The notes: a model not told the origin generated them from the letters alone. A stretch of DNA of 64,000 nucleotides from Macrococcoides bohemicum (GCF_042658685.1 NZ_JBHSQY010000001.1); one strand, 5' to 3'; numbered from the stretch's first letter, positions 6,763 through 16,293 are shown. Numbers and translations are program-made.

Positions 6763-9177
6763 ATGAGTTATCAGCATGAAACGATAGAAAAGAAATGGCA
6801 AAAATACTGGCAGGAAAATAAAACTTTTAAAACTTTAGAAACATCGGACAAACCGAAATTTTACGCATTAGATATGTTCCCTTATCCATCAGGAGCTGGA
6901 CTTCACGTAGGTCATCCAGAAGGTTATACAGCAACAGATATCGTGTCGAGATTCAAACGTATGCAAGGCTACAATGTATTGCATCCAATGGGATGGGACG
7001 CATTTGGATTACCTGCTGAGCAATATGCGATTGATACAGGTAATGATCCTGCTGAATTTACAAAGAAAAATATCGAAACATTTAAACGTCAAATTCAGGA
7101 ATTAGGTTTCAGTTATGACTGGGATCGTGAAGTAAATACGACAGATCCTGAGTATTATAAATGGACGCAGTGGATCTTTATCCAGCTGTATAAAAAAGGA
7201 TTAGCTTATGTCGATGAAGTTGCTGTGAACTGGTGTCCTGCATTAGGAACAGTACTTTCTAATGAAGAAGTGATTGATGGTGTGTCGGAACGCGGTGGAC
7301 ATCCTGTTATCCGTAAACCGATGCGTCAATGGGTACTTAAGATTACTGAATATGCAGATCGTTTACTAGAAGATTTAGACATTCTTGATTGGCCGGAATC
7401 TTTAAAAGATATGCAACGAAACTGGATTGGTAAATCTGAAGGTGCAGAAGTTGAATTTAAAGTAGACGGGAAAGATGCTTCATTTAAAGTGTTTACGACA
7501 CGTCCAGATACTATTTTTGGTGCAACTTATGCTGTATTATCACCAGAACACACACTTGTAGAATCAATCACTACTGATGAACAACGCGTGGCGATTCAGG
7601 CATATCAGGAGCAGGCAAGCCGTAAATCGGATTTAGAACGAACAGACTTAGCGAAAGATAAGACTGGTGTATTTACAGGAGGCTATGCGATTAATCCATT
7701 TACGAATGAACCGATGCCGATCTGGATATCTGATTACGTATTAGCATCATACGGAACAGGTGCGATTATGGCAGTACCCGCACACGATGAACGAGACTAT
7801 GAATTTGCGAAACAATTCGGATTAACAATTAAACCGGTACTTGAAGGTGGAGATATCGACAAAGAAGCATTCACTGGTGACGGTGTACATATCAATTCTG
7901 GTGAATTAGATGGCTTAAATAAAGAAGAAGCTATCACTCGTGTGATAGAAATGCTCGAAGAAAAACAAATCGGTGAGAAGAAAGTTTCTTATAAATTACG
8001 TGACTGGTTATTCTCACGTCAACGTTACTGGGGTGAGCCGATTCCAGTAATCATCTGGGAAGATGGTTCTATGACGACTGTGCCAGAAGATGAGTTACCG
8101 TTAATGTTACCGAAGACAGATAAGATTATGCCATCAGGTACAGGTGAATCTCCGCTTGCAAATATTGATGAATTTATTAATGTGGTAGATCCTGTAACAG
8201 GCATGAAAGGTCGACGCGAAACAAATACGATGCCGCAATGGGCAGGCTCTTGCTGGTACTACTTACGTTACATCGATCCACATAACAGTGAAGCGTTAGC
8301 TGACCCTGAAAAATTAAAATACTGGTTACCAGTTGATTTATATATTGGTGGGGCAGAGCATGCTGTACTTCACTTATTATATGCGCGCTTCTGGCATAAA
8401 GTGTTATATGACTTAGGCGTAGTCCCAACGAAAGAACCATTCCAGAAGTTATTTAACCAAGGGATGATTCTAGGTGAGGGTAACGAAAAAATGAGTAAAT
8501 CTAAAGGAAACGTCGTAAACCCTGATGATGTTGTTGAAAGTCACGGTGCAGATACATTAAGACTTTACGAAATGTTTATGGGACCACTTGATGCATCAAT
8601 AGCATGGAGTACGAATGGATTAGACGGTGCTCGCCGATTCTTAGACCGTGTATATCGTGCGTTTATTACCGAAGAGGGTACTTTAGCTGCTAAAGTTGTA
8701 GATACTGCAACACCAGCATTAGAAAAAGTTTATCACCAAACAGTGAAGAAAGTAACGGATGATTATAATACTTTAGGATTTAATACAGCAATTTCTCAAA
8801 TGATGGTATTTATCAATGAAGTTAATAAACAAGATGCTGTAAGTCGTGAATACGTTGAAGGATTTGTAAAGCTATTATCACCAATTGCTCCGCATATTGC
8901 AGAAGAAATCTGGTCAATTTTAGGTCACGATGGAACAATTACGTATGAAGCTTGGCCAACGTATGATGACAGTAAACTTGTCGACGACGAAGTAGAAATT
9001 GTTATCCAGGTAAACGGTAAAGTGAAACTTAAAGCGAAAGTTGCAAAAGATACTGACAAAGAAGCATTAGAAGCATTTGCACTTGAGCAGGATGCTATAA
9101 AAACACAAATTGAAGGTAAGACGATTCGCAAAGTTATCGCAGTACCAAATAAATTAGTCAATATTGTGGCAAACTAG
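6763..9177 (+). CDS. leuS: Leucyl-tRNA synthetase
   Basis: The product is 804 residues, normal for bacterial LeuRS. The class I signatures are HVGH at residues 48-51 and KMSKS at 576-580. Between them lies the CP1 editing domain (TTRPDTIFGATYAVLSPEH and the conserved HDERDYEFA segment), which hydrolyses mischarged tRNA-Leu. The anticodon-binding helical domain and C-terminal domain (VQVNGK-like IQVNGKVKLKAKV) follow. The ribosome binding site AAAGGAGG lies eight bases before the ATG. Expression is governed by the T-box leader, and a rhodanese gene follows after eight bases. Confidence 0.98.
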   Translation: MSYQHETIEKKWQKYWQENKTFKTLETSDKPKFYALDMFPYPSGAGLHVGHPEGYTATDIVSRFKRMQGYNVLHPMGWDAFGLPAEQYAIDTGNDPAEFTKKNIETFKRQIQELGFSYDWDREVNTTDPEYYKWTQWIFIQLYKKGLAYVDEVAVNWCPALGTVLSNEEVIDGVSERGGHPVIRKPMRQWVLKITEYADRLLEDLDILDWPESLKDMQRNWIGKSEGAEVEFKVDGKDASFKVFTTRPDTIFGATYAVLSPEHTLVESITTDEQRVAIQAYQEQASRKSDLERTDLAKDKTGVFTGGYAINPFTNEPMPIWISDYVLASYGTGAIMAVPAHDERDYEFAKQFGLTIKPVLEGGDIDKEAFTGDGVHINSGELDGLNKEEAITRVIEMLEEKQIGEKKVSYKLRDWLFSRQRYWGEPIPVIIWEDGSMTTVPEDELPLMLPKTDKIMPSGTGESPLANIDEFINVVDPVTGMKGRRETNTMPQWAGSCWYYLRYIDPHNSEALADPEKLKYWLPVDLYIGGAEHAVLHLLYARFWHKVLYDLGVVPTKEPFQKLFNQGMILGEGNEKMSKSKGNVVNPDDVVESHGADTLRLYEMFMGPLDASIAWSTNGLDGARRFLDRVYRAFITEEGTLAAKVVDTATPALEKVYHQTVKKVTDDYNTLGFNTAISQMMVFINEVNKQDAVSREYVEGFVKLLSPIAPHIAEEIWSILGHDGTITYEAWPTYDDSKLVDDEVEIVIQVNGKVKLKAKVAKDTDKEALEAFALEQDAIKTQIEGKTIRKVIAVPNKLVNIVAN

Positions 9178-9185
9178 GAGTTATA

Positions 9186-9482
9186 ATGAATATTTCAACT
9201 GAAGCATTTGTAGCAAAGATTAAAGCAACTGAAGCGATGAACATTATTGATGTGCGCGAACAATTCGAAGTAGAGCAAGGTATGATCAAAGGTGCGATGC
9301 ATATCCCGATGAATGATATTCCTGAAGCGATGGAGAATTTAGATCGTGACAAAGAATATTACATCGTTTGTGCACATGCAGTAAGAAGTGCGAATGTTAC
9401 TCAATATTTATTAGCAAATGACTATAAAGCTGTGAATGTAGAAGGTGGCATGGCAGTTATTGAACCAATGTTAAGTGAATAA
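9186..9482 (+). CDS. Single-domain rhodanese
   Basis: The product is 98 residues, one rhodanese domain. The N-terminal NIIDVRE motif and the active-site loop CAHAVRS, with the sulfur-accepting Cys62 and Arg67, match the CxxxxR loop of small sulfurtransferases. Such proteins carry persulfide sulfur in the cytoplasm. The gene follows leuS by eight bases with ribosome binding site TAGGAG, so it is transcribed from the leuS T-box promoter. Its link to leucine tRNA charging is positional only. A tandem hairpin repeat begins just after its stop codon. Confidence 0.88.
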   Translation: MNISTEAFVAKIKATEAMNIIDVREQFEVEQGMIKGAMHIPMNDIPEAMENLDRDKEYYIVCAHAVRSANVTQYLLANDYKAVNVEGGMAVIEPMLSE

Positions 9483-9494
9483 ATGTGTGGCAGG

Positions 9495-9646
9495 CATTTC
9501 CGGATACCTGGATTATCCGGCAAAGATGAAGTTAAATTTGATGGTTATGTAGCCAACATTTCCGGATACTTGGAGTATCCGGCAAAGATGAAGTTAAATT
9601 TGATGGTTATGTGGCTAACATTTCCGGATACTCTAAGTATCCGGCA
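9495..9646. repeat. 62-bp tandem repeat carrying three stem-loops
   Basis: Two and a half copies of a 62-bp unit lie between the rhodanese gene and the converging flavoprotein gene. Each copy holds a hairpin with CCGGATA / TATCCGG arms, at 9500-9520, 9562-9582 and 9624-9644. Copies two and three have perfect 9-bp stems (CCGGATACT / AGTATCCGG) with different 3-base loops (TGG, CTA). The 41-bp spacers at 9521-9561 and 9583-9623 are nearly identical. No T run follows the hairpins, so they are not ordinary terminators. Open frames through the array are not convincing genes. Confidence 0.9.
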
Positions 9647-9666
9647 TTGTTTCATTATATTTAGTT

Positions 9667-10914
9667 TTATCTGCAGCTCATTCCGGCAACATAACCAGTG
9701 ACAAGTGCACTCGTTATATTATAGCCTCCCGTATAGCCATGTATGTCTAACACTTCACCACAAAAATACAGATTATCATGTATTTTCGACTGCATCGTTG
9801 CTGGTACGATTTCTTTTATGGTTACACCACCACCGGTAACAAATGCTTTATCAATCGATAATGTACCGTTAACAGTAAAGGTAAATCCTTTTAACAGCGC
9901 TATAAATGTCTTAAGACTGTCTTTTTTTATATGATGACCATTTTCATCAAGATTAATTTCTGCACGTTCCAGTAGAAAATGCAAATAACGCTCCTGCACC
10001 AATCCCTTTAAACTATTCTTAAGCGCTTTATCTTTATTATCATTGATAATTTTTTCGATATGCTGTGTAAGTTGACCGATAGTCATGTCTGGAAAAACAT
10101 CAATCATCATCGGTATCTCTTGTTTCTTCTGACTTTTTTGCTCGTGATAGATAAATTGTGAACAGCGCAGTGCTGCTGGTCCTGAAATTCCGAAATGCGT
10201 AAATAACATATCCATTTGATGGGTAATGCGTGGTTTACCATTTTTACGCAGTACACTTAACCCGACATTTTGCAGACTAAGTCCTTGTAGTATCTTTGAT
10301 TTTATAAATGATTCACTTGAAGTAATCGGTACTTCGGTAGGAAATAGCTCGGTAATCGTATGTCCTGCTTGCTGTGCAAATACGTATCCATCACCTGTTG
10401 AACCGGTATGCGGTACAGATTTGCCACCTGTTGCTATAATTACATTTTCTGAATAAACAGGTATGTTATCTGATAGCATCACACCTTTAATCTTACCTTC
10501 TTCTGTTATTAATGATTCAACTTTAGTCGTTGTTCTCACTTCAACCTTATTGTTAATAAGTTGTTGTTTAAGTACATTAACGACATCTTTTGCGTTATTG
10601 GATACAGGGAACATACGACCATGATCTTCTTCTTTTAACGCGACACCAAGATTTTCGAAATATTCGATGATGGCATAATTATCGAACGTATTAAATGCAC
10701 TATATAAAAACTTACCGTTACCAGGCAGATGTTTAATCAGTTCTTCATGAGTGACGTTATTTGTAACATTACAACGTCCACCACCGGATATTTGTAATTT
10801 ACGACCTAGCTGATCTTTTTTATCGATAAGTAAGACTTTGTTATTGTTTTCGCTCGCACTGATTGCAGCCATCAATCCACTAGGGCCACCACCTATGACA
10901 ATTGTCTGATACAT
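9667..10914 (-). CDS. HI0933/YhiN-family FAD-dependent oxidoreductase
   Basis: The product is 415 residues. The ATG at 10914 was chosen because GGAGGT lies seven bases upstream; the upstream in-frame ATGs overlap that site. The N-terminus YQTIVIGGGPSGLMAA is the dinucleotide-binding GxGxxG fold with FAD, followed by the family motif SGGGRCNVTN. The C-terminus has the second FAD contact (GEVLDIHGYTGGYNITSALVTGYVAG). The family is widespread and of unknown physiological substrate. It converges on the rhodanese gene and its neighbours follow the staphylococcal order. Confidence 0.88.
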   Translation of the reverse strand: MYQTIVIGGGPSGLMAAISASENNNKVLLIDKKDQLGRKLQISGGGRCNVTNNVTHEELIKHLPGNGKFLYSAFNTFDNYAIIEYFENLGVALKEEDHGRMFPVSNNAKDVVNVLKQQLINNKVEVRTTTKVESLITEEGKIKGVMLSDNIPVYSENVIIATGGKSVPHTGSTGDGYVFAQQAGHTITELFPTEVPITSSESFIKSKILQGLSLQNVGLSVLRKNGKPRITHQMDMLFTHFGISGPAALRCSQFIYHEQKSQKKQEIPMMIDVFPDMTIGQLTQHIEKIINDNKDKALKNSLKGLVQERYLHFLLERAEINLDENGHHIKKDSLKTFIALLKGFTFTVNGTLSIDKAFVTGGGVTIKEIVPATMQSKIHDNLYFCGEVLDIHGYTGGYNITSALVTGYVAGMSCR

Positions 10915-11072
10915 ATTTGATACCTCCATTTTCAATTATTATACATTTTATTTATAGTAAAATATATGAATTCAGTAGTTAAAAATTTATAATGGTGGTA
11001 TGATAATCTACATTGAAAATGGGTTTAATCATTTATGAAGTTTTTATTTTAAAAAAAGATAGGGATGAAGTT

Positions 11073-12695
11073 ATGTCACAGAAAGATTCACTTGTCAGAA
11101 GTACTTTCTTATTAACGGCAAGTATTTTTATTACAAAAATTTTAGGGATACTTTATATTATTCCGTTCTATGCCATTATCGGTGGTGAAGAAAATTTAGC
11201 ACCTTATAATATGGCATATCCACCATATGTAGTTATGCTTACTGTTGCTGCAGGTGGTATACCTTTAGCGGTAGCTAAATATGTTTCGAAGTATAATGCG
11301 ATTGGTGCCTATAAAGTCAGCTATAAACTGTATAAGTCATCATTGTTAGTAATGGGTATCACCGGTTTCCTGGGCTTTGTTATTCTTTACTTTTTAAGTC
11401 CGATGATTGCTGAGGCATCATTAGCTGGTTCTGAAGGTAAATGGACTGTTGAAGATATTACTGAGATTATTCGCATCATCTCATTTGCAGTGTTATTTAT
11501 TCCATTCTTAGCGACATGGCGCGGGATATTTCAAGGTTATGATTCAATGGGGCCAACGGCAGTGTCACAAGTTATTGAACAGATTGCACGTATACTATTT
11601 CTACTTGGCGGGACGTATCTGGTCCTTAACATTATGAATAAATCAATGTTACTGGCCAATGAGATTGCTGTATTTGCAGCAGCAATCGGAGCAGTTGCTG
11701 CAATTCTAACACTCTGGTATTACTGGAGAAGACGTAAGCCATTTATCGATAAGATGGTTGCGTCTGATGATTCCAATACTGATGTAAGTTACGGAAGTAT
11801 GTATAAAGAAATATTAAAGTATAGTATTCCTTTTGTTATCGTTAGTTTATGTGTGCCGCTTTATACAACGATTGATCAGTTTACACATAACTATGCATTA
11901 GGTTTAGCAGGTGTGCCCGGAAAAATGAATGATATGCTCCTTACAATATTAAATACGACATCTAATAAACTTGTTATGATTCCAACATCACTTGCAGGAG
12001 GATTTGCAATCAGTCTTGTACCATCAATTACAAGAACACATGCTTCAGGTAAGATTAAAGAAATGCATCATCAGATTAAAACAACATTTGGTTTACTGAT
12101 GTTCCTTACAGTGCCAGCTTCACTTGGTATTATGGTATTAGCTGCGCCACTTTATACGGTTTTCTATAGCTATAATCCAATTGCGAATAATATTTTATTT
12201 TATTATGCACCTGTAGGAATTTTACTTGCACTTGTTTCTGTAACTGCAGCAATAATGCAGGGTATTGATAAACAAAATTTAACGGTTTATATCGTACTTG
12301 CTGCTTTACTTGTTAAATTAGTGATTAATATCCCATTAATTATGGCATTCCATACAGTAGGAGCAGTCCTTGCGACCGCGATTGCTATGACATTTAATAT
12401 TGTTTGTAACCTATATGTGATTAAGAAATATGCCAGATTTCAGTATCGAACGACTGCCCGTCAAATGTTGATGATTACGTTATACAGCTTAATTATGGTA
12501 CTAGTTGTACAAATCGTTTATGTTATTTTAATGCAGTTCCTTGCAGTATCAAATAAACTTGATGCACTTATCATTTTAGTCATTGGAGCAGTAGTCGGTG
12601 CATTAGTTTATGCTTCATTATCGATGAAATCTCGTTTAGCTGATGAATTCTTCGGCTCACGTATCCAATCTTTAAGAAATAGGTTGACGCGATGA
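11073..12695 (+). CDS. murJ: MurJ-type lipid II flippase (YtgP family)
   Basis: The product is 540 residues with about 14 membrane helices, of the MOP/MviN-like superfamily. The N-terminus is LVRSTFLLTASIFITKILGILYIIPFYAIIGGEENLAPYN, and a charged cytoplasmic loop falls near residues 220-250. The ATG at 11073 fits the family N-terminus better than an upstream in-frame start 60 bases earlier; its ribosome binding site (AGGGATG) is only moderate. The staphylococcal orthologue at this locus is the essential flippase that moves lipid II across the membrane for peptidoglycan synthesis. Its stop overlaps the next start by four bases. Confidence 0.85.
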   Translation: MSQKDSLVRSTFLLTASIFITKILGILYIIPFYAIIGGEENLAPYNMAYPPYVVMLTVAAGGIPLAVAKYVSKYNAIGAYKVSYKLYKSSLLVMGITGFLGFVILYFLSPMIAEASLAGSEGKWTVEDITEIIRIISFAVLFIPFLATWRGIFQGYDSMGPTAVSQVIEQIARILFLLGGTYLVLNIMNKSMLLANEIAVFAAAIGAVAAILTLWYYWRRRKPFIDKMVASDDSNTDVSYGSMYKEILKYSIPFVIVSLCVPLYTTIDQFTHNYALGLAGVPGKMNDMLLTILNTTSNKLVMIPTSLAGGFAISLVPSITRTHASGKIKEMHHQIKTTFGLLMFLTVPASLGIMVLAAPLYTVFYSYNPIANNILFYYAPVGILLALVSVTAAIMQGIDKQNLTVYIVLAALLVKLVINIPLIMAFHTVGAVLATAIAMTFNIVCNLYVIKKYARFQYRTTARQMLMITLYSLIMVLVVQIVYVILMQFLAVSNKLDALIILVIGAVVGALVYASLSMKSRLADEFFGSRIQSLRNRLTR

Positions 12696-13402
12696 GACTT
12701 GATAAATTTTTAAGCAACCATGGTATAGGTTCACGGAAAGTTGTTAAAGCGTTACTCAAGAAAAAAGTGATTACGGTTAACGAGGAAGTTATCACGAAAT
12801 CAGATGTTAAGATTAATCCAAAAAAAGATATAGTAAAGGTTCAAGGTGAGACGATTCACTTTGAACCCTTTATCTATCTTATGCTTAATAAACCAGCTGG
12901 CGTAGTTTCAAGTACACATGATAAAGATAAGACTGTCATTGACCTTATTACAGGGCTGGATCATTATGACTTGCATCCGGTTGGTAGACTGGATAAAGAT
13001 ACAGAAGGATTGCTCATCATAACCAATGATGGTCAATTCTCACATGATGTTCTGAGTCCGAAGAAACATGTGAATAAAACCTATTATGCTAAAATTGACG
13101 GCATTGTCACTGAACAGACGGTGGAACAATTTGCTCAAGGCATAACTTTAGATGATGGCTATCATACAATGCCTGGTGATTTAACTTGTCTATCAGTTGA
13201 TCCGGAAAAAGGTACAAGTGAAATAGAGCTTGTAATTCAGGAAGGTAAGTTCCATCAAGTGAAAAGAATGTTTGAAGCAGTAAGCATGAAAGTAACTTAT
13301 CTTAAACGTATTAAGATGGGTGATTTATCTTTAGACAATCGTTTAAACCCTGGTGAATATAAGAAATTAATGCAGAATGAACTTAATTTAGTAAGAAAAT
13401 AA
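12692..13402 (+). CDS. rsuA: RsuA-family 16S rRNA pseudouridine synthase
   Basis: The product is 236 residues. An S4 RNA-binding domain occupies about residues 1-60 (MRLDKFLSNHGIGSRK), followed by the catalytic domain. The catalytic aspartate lies in GRLDKDTEGLLI, near residue 99. The length and the single S4 domain match small-subunit enzymes of the RsuA type, which modify 16S rRNA position 516 in other bacteria. The gene is coupled to murJ through an ATGA overlap. RluB-type specificity cannot be fully excluded. Confidence 0.85.
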   Translation: MRLDKFLSNHGIGSRKVVKALLKKKVITVNEEVITKSDVKINPKKDIVKVQGETIHFEPFIYLMLNKPAGVVSSTHDKDKTVIDLITGLDHYDLHPVGRLDKDTEGLLIITNDGQFSHDVLSPKKHVNKTYYAKIDGIVTEQTVEQFAQGITLDDGYHTMPGDLTCLSVDPEKGTSEIELVIQEGKFHQVKRMFEAVSMKVTYLKRIKMGDLSLDNRLNPGEYKKLMQNELNLVRK

Positions 13403-13410
13403 TTTTAAAT

Positions 13411-13435
13411 GTTTAGACCTTTACACCATGGGTAT
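13411..13435 (+). promoter_or_regulatory. Sigma-B-type promoter of the YtxH-like gene
   Basis: GTTTAG (13411-13416) and GGGTAT (13430-13435) are separated by 13 bases. This matches the staphylococcal sigma-B consensus GTTTAA-N12-15-GGGTAT with one mismatch. The ATG lies 35 bases downstream. Confidence 0.75.
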
Positions 13436-13470
13436 AATTACAGTACAAATCAAAAGAAGAGGTGTTTAAC

Positions 13471-13917
13471 ATGGCTAACAACAATCAAACAGGTTTATTA
13501 AAAGCAGCATTAGTTATTGGTGGTACTGCAGTAGCAGCATTCCTTTCAAAAAAAGAAAACAGAGATAAAGTATTAGATGAATACAACAAAGCAAAACAAG
13601 ATCCTAAAGGTTATGCAGATGGCGCTAAAGGTAAAGCTGCTAACTTACAGCAAGTTGCTAAAGAAGAAATCAACAAAGCGAAAGAAAATCCAAATGCTTA
13701 TAAAGCAAACTTAACTTCAAAAGTTGAAGAAAAAGTGGCTCCATTAAAAGAAAAAGCAGCACCATTAGCTGATAAATTAAATAAAAAAGACGTTTCTGTT
13801 GAAGAAGAAAAACAAAACTTCGACGATGAAGGTGGAGCAAACAATATCCACGTTGTAACAGATAAAGAAGTTGCAGAAAAAAATCCTAATGCAGTTTCTA
13901 AAGAAGAATTAAAATAA
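13471..13917 (+). CDS. YtxH-like general stress protein
   Basis: The product is 148 residues. The ATG at 13471 follows AGAGGTG by six bases; a GTG nine bases upstream is part of that binding site. A short hydrophobic stretch (LLKAALVIGGTAVAAFL, residues 8-24) is followed by a highly charged helical tail rich in Lys, Glu and Ala, with no cysteine. This is the layout of YtxH-type proteins, thought to be anchored by the N-terminus. A sigma-B-type promoter directly upstream supports a stress role. It is a paralogue-like companion of the protein at 31806. The biochemical function is unknown. Confidence 0.8.
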   Translation: MANNNQTGLLKAALVIGGTAVAAFLSKKENRDKVLDEYNKAKQDPKGYADGAKGKAANLQQVAKEEINKAKENPNAYKANLTSKVEEKVAPLKEKAAPLADKLNKKDVSVEEEKQNFDDEGGANNIHVVTDKEVAEKNPNAVSKEELK

Positions 13918-13930
13918 TTATGCTTTATCA

Positions 13931-13954
13931 AAGTCAGCGTATGCTGGCTTTTTT
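13931..13954 (+). terminator. Terminator after the YtxH-like gene
   Basis: Arms AAGTCAGC (13931-13938) and GCTGGCTT (13943-13950) with loop GTAT are followed by a T run. Confidence 0.85.
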
Positions 13955-13981
13955 ATTTTGATAAATTTTACGATTATTATT

Positions 13982-14009
13982 TTGAATTCCTTTATGTATC
14001 ATGTAATAT
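13982..14009 (+). promoter_or_regulatory. Possible sigma-A promoter of pepV
   Basis: TTGAAT (13982-13987) and TAATAT (14004-14009) are 16 bases apart, with TG just before the -10 element. The match is moderate. Confidence 0.45.
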
Positions 14010-14039
14010 AGGAGTATACAAGCAATAGGAGGAATCATT

Positions 14040-15452
14040 ATGTGGAGAGAAAAAGTTGCACAATATGAAGATAGAATTATCGAAGACCTTACAGGTTTAT
14101 TAAATATAGAAAGTGTACGTGATGACAGTTTAGCTGATAGTGAAAACCCAGTTGGACCAGGTCCACGTAAGGCTTTAGATTTTATGTATGATATAGCACA
14201 ACGTGATGGATACGAGACGGTTGATATTGATCATATCGCTGGACGTATCGAAGCAGGGAAAGGTGATGATATTTTCGGGATATTATGTCACGTTGACGTA
14301 GTACCTGCAGGAAGTGGCTGGGATACAAATCCCTTCGAAGCTGTTGTAACTGAAGATAAAATCATTGCACGTGGTACTTTAGATGACAAAGGACCAACAA
14401 TTGCTGCATACTACGCAATAAAAATTTTAGACGACATGAAAGTAGACTGGAAGAAACGCATCCACATTATTATTGGTACAGATGAAGAATCAGGATGGAA
14501 ATGTACAGACCGTTATTTTGAAACTGAACCGATGCCGGATTCAGGGATTGCACCGGATGCTGATTTCCCATTAATTCACGGTGAAAAAGGTATCACAACA
14601 TTTGATATTATTCAAAACAGTGATGAGGAAAGCGAAACAGCACCAGAAGTGGAATTAAAAGCATTTAAAGCTGGCGAAAGATACAATATGGTCCCGGATT
14701 TTGCAGAAGCAAAAATCGAAGTTAAAGAAAAGATGGATGCTGTTATTCAAGCTTTCGAAGGATATTTATTAAACAACAAATTAACTGGGAAACAATTTGT
14801 AGAGAATGGTCAGATTTCACTTCAAATTGAAGGTAAGTCAGTGCATGGTATGGAACCGTTTAAAGGTGTGAACGCTGGTCTATATCTTGTTAATTTCTTA
14901 AATACGTTAGATTTGGATAAGAAAGCAAAGTCATTCGTTAATTTTGGTGATACATATTTATTTGACTCTCACTTTGGTGAGAAGCTAGGTATGACTTATG
15001 AAACTGAAGAAATGGGTCAGTTAACTACAAACTACGGTGTGATTAGTTATACTGACGTTGATGGCGGACATTACGGTGTAAACTTACGTTATCCAAACGG
15101 TTTTGATTTTGACACTGAAATTAAGAAATTTGAAGAACAGATTGCTAAAGATGGCTTTGAAATTGAAGTTGAAACGCACCAGGTTCCTCACTATGTCGAT
15201 AAAAATGATCCATTCGTTCAAAAGTTATTAACAGCTTACCGTAACCAAACAGGGGATATGACTGAACCGTATACTATCGGTGGTGGTACGTATGCCCGTA
15301 ACTTAGAAAAGGGTGTAGCATTTGGTGCGATGTTTAAGGATTCAGAAGATTTAATGCACCAAAAAAATGAATATATCAGCAAGAAACAATTATTTGATGC
15401 GACATCAATTTATTTAGAAGCAATTCACTCTTTGTGTGTAGAAGGTGAGTAA
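14040..15452 (+). CDS. pepV: Dipeptidase PepV (M20 family)
   Basis: The product is 470 residues, the usual size. The zinc ligands of the M20 family are visible: His84 and Asp86 in CHVDVVPAG, Asp115/116 in RGTLDDKGPT, and the catalytic and bridging Glu149/Glu150 in GTDEESGW. The lid domain lies at about residues 185-380. PepV releases amino acids from dipeptides in the cytoplasm and in staphylococci is also linked to D-amino acid handling. The ribosome binding site is ATAGGAGG. The dat gene follows by one base after the stop codon, so the pair is an operon. Confidence 0.95.
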   Translation: MWREKVAQYEDRIIEDLTGLLNIESVRDDSLADSENPVGPGPRKALDFMYDIAQRDGYETVDIDHIAGRIEAGKGDDIFGILCHVDVVPAGSGWDTNPFEAVVTEDKIIARGTLDDKGPTIAAYYAIKILDDMKVDWKKRIHIIIGTDEESGWKCTDRYFETEPMPDSGIAPDADFPLIHGEKGITTFDIIQNSDEESETAPEVELKAFKAGERYNMVPDFAEAKIEVKEKMDAVIQAFEGYLLNNKLTGKQFVENGQISLQIEGKSVHGMEPFKGVNAGLYLVNFLNTLDLDKKAKSFVNFGDTYLFDSHFGEKLGMTYETEEMGQLTTNYGVISYTDVDGGHYGVNLRYPNGFDFDTEIKKFEEQIAKDGFEIEVETHQVPHYVDKNDPFVQKLLTAYRNQTGDMTEPYTIGGGTYARNLEKGVAFGAMFKDSEDLMHQKNEYISKKQLFDATSIYLEAIHSLCVEGE

Positions 15453-15453
15453 A

Positions 15454-16293
15454 ATGGTAGTTTTTATTAACGGGAGTTATGTGTCTGATGACACGAAAAT
15501 AAGTTATAACGATCGTGGCATCCAGTTTGGTGATGGTGTATATGAAGTCGTGCGAGTATACCACGGTACTTTATTTACAGCCACTGAACATTTCGAAAGA
15601 CTCATGCGTAGTGCAAATGAAATAGAAATTACAAGTCCCTATACAGTTGATGAATATATCGAAATTTGTAATCAGCTTATTACTGAAAAAGAAATTGATA
15701 ACGGTACAATTTATATTCAGTTAACACGAGGAGATGCAGTTAGAAATCATTGGTATCCAACAGATACTCAACCGAATATATTGTTATATACAAATACTGC
15801 AGAACGACCGATGCAGGATCTTCAGCAAGGTGTGAAAGCAATTACAACTGAAGATATACGCTGGTTACGCTGTGATATTAAAAGTTTGAATCTGCTTGGT
15901 AACATTATGAATAAACAAAAAGCGGTAACCAATGGTGCAAAAGAGGCGATTCAAATACGTAACGGTATTGTTACAGAAGGCGCATCAAGTAATATATTCA
16001 TCGTTAAGGATGATAAAATCATTACGCACCCTGCAAATAATTTCATCCTAAACGGTATTACACGTCGTGTCATTAAACAAATTGCAGATGCTGAAGGTAT
16101 TGCTTTTGAAGAGTTTACATTTGATGAGAAAGCATTAAAAGATGCGGATGAAGTCTTCTTAACGAGTACGACACAGGAAGTGATGCCGATTACTGAGATA
16201 GATGGTGAAAATGTTAATCAAGGTCAGGTTGGTTCGATTACGAAGCAGCTGCAAAGCAAGTTTGATGAGCATATTATCACGAATCACGCCTAA
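15454..16293 (+). CDS. dat: D-amino-acid (D-alanine) aminotransferase
   Basis: The product is 279 residues, a fold type IV PLP enzyme. Lys143 in LRCDIKSLNLLGN is the expected PLP lysine, and GASSNIFIV with LNGITRRVI holds the phosphate contacts. The start at 15454 fits AAGGTG six bases upstream; a GTG nine bases earlier lies within the binding site. The enzyme interconverts D-alanine and D-glutamate using 2-oxo acids, supplying D-glutamate for peptidoglycan. It is coupled to pepV, an arrangement conserved in staphylococci. Confidence 0.95.
   Translation: MVVFINGSYVSDDTKISYNDRGIQFGDGVYEVVRVYHGTLFTATEHFERLMRSANEIEITSPYTVDEYIEICNQLITEKEIDNGTIYIQLTRGDAVRNHWYPTDTQPNILLYTNTAERPMQDLQQGVKAITTEDIRWLRCDIKSLNLLGNIMNKQKAVTNGAKEAIQIRNGIVTEGASSNIFIVKDDKIITHPANNFILNGITRRVIKQIADAEGIAFEEFTFDEKALKDADEVFLTSTTQEVMPITEIDGENVNQGQVGSITKQLQSKFDEHIITNHA

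Noticed and set aside
9495..9646. Possible CRISPR array.
   Set aside because: The spacers between hairpins are nearly identical to each other, so this is a tandem repeat, and no cas gene is present.
9483..9701. A 72-codon plus-strand frame running through the hairpin repeat.
   Set aside because: It has no ribosome binding site, its sequence simply translates the repeat in two frames, and it overlaps the end of the flavoprotein gene.
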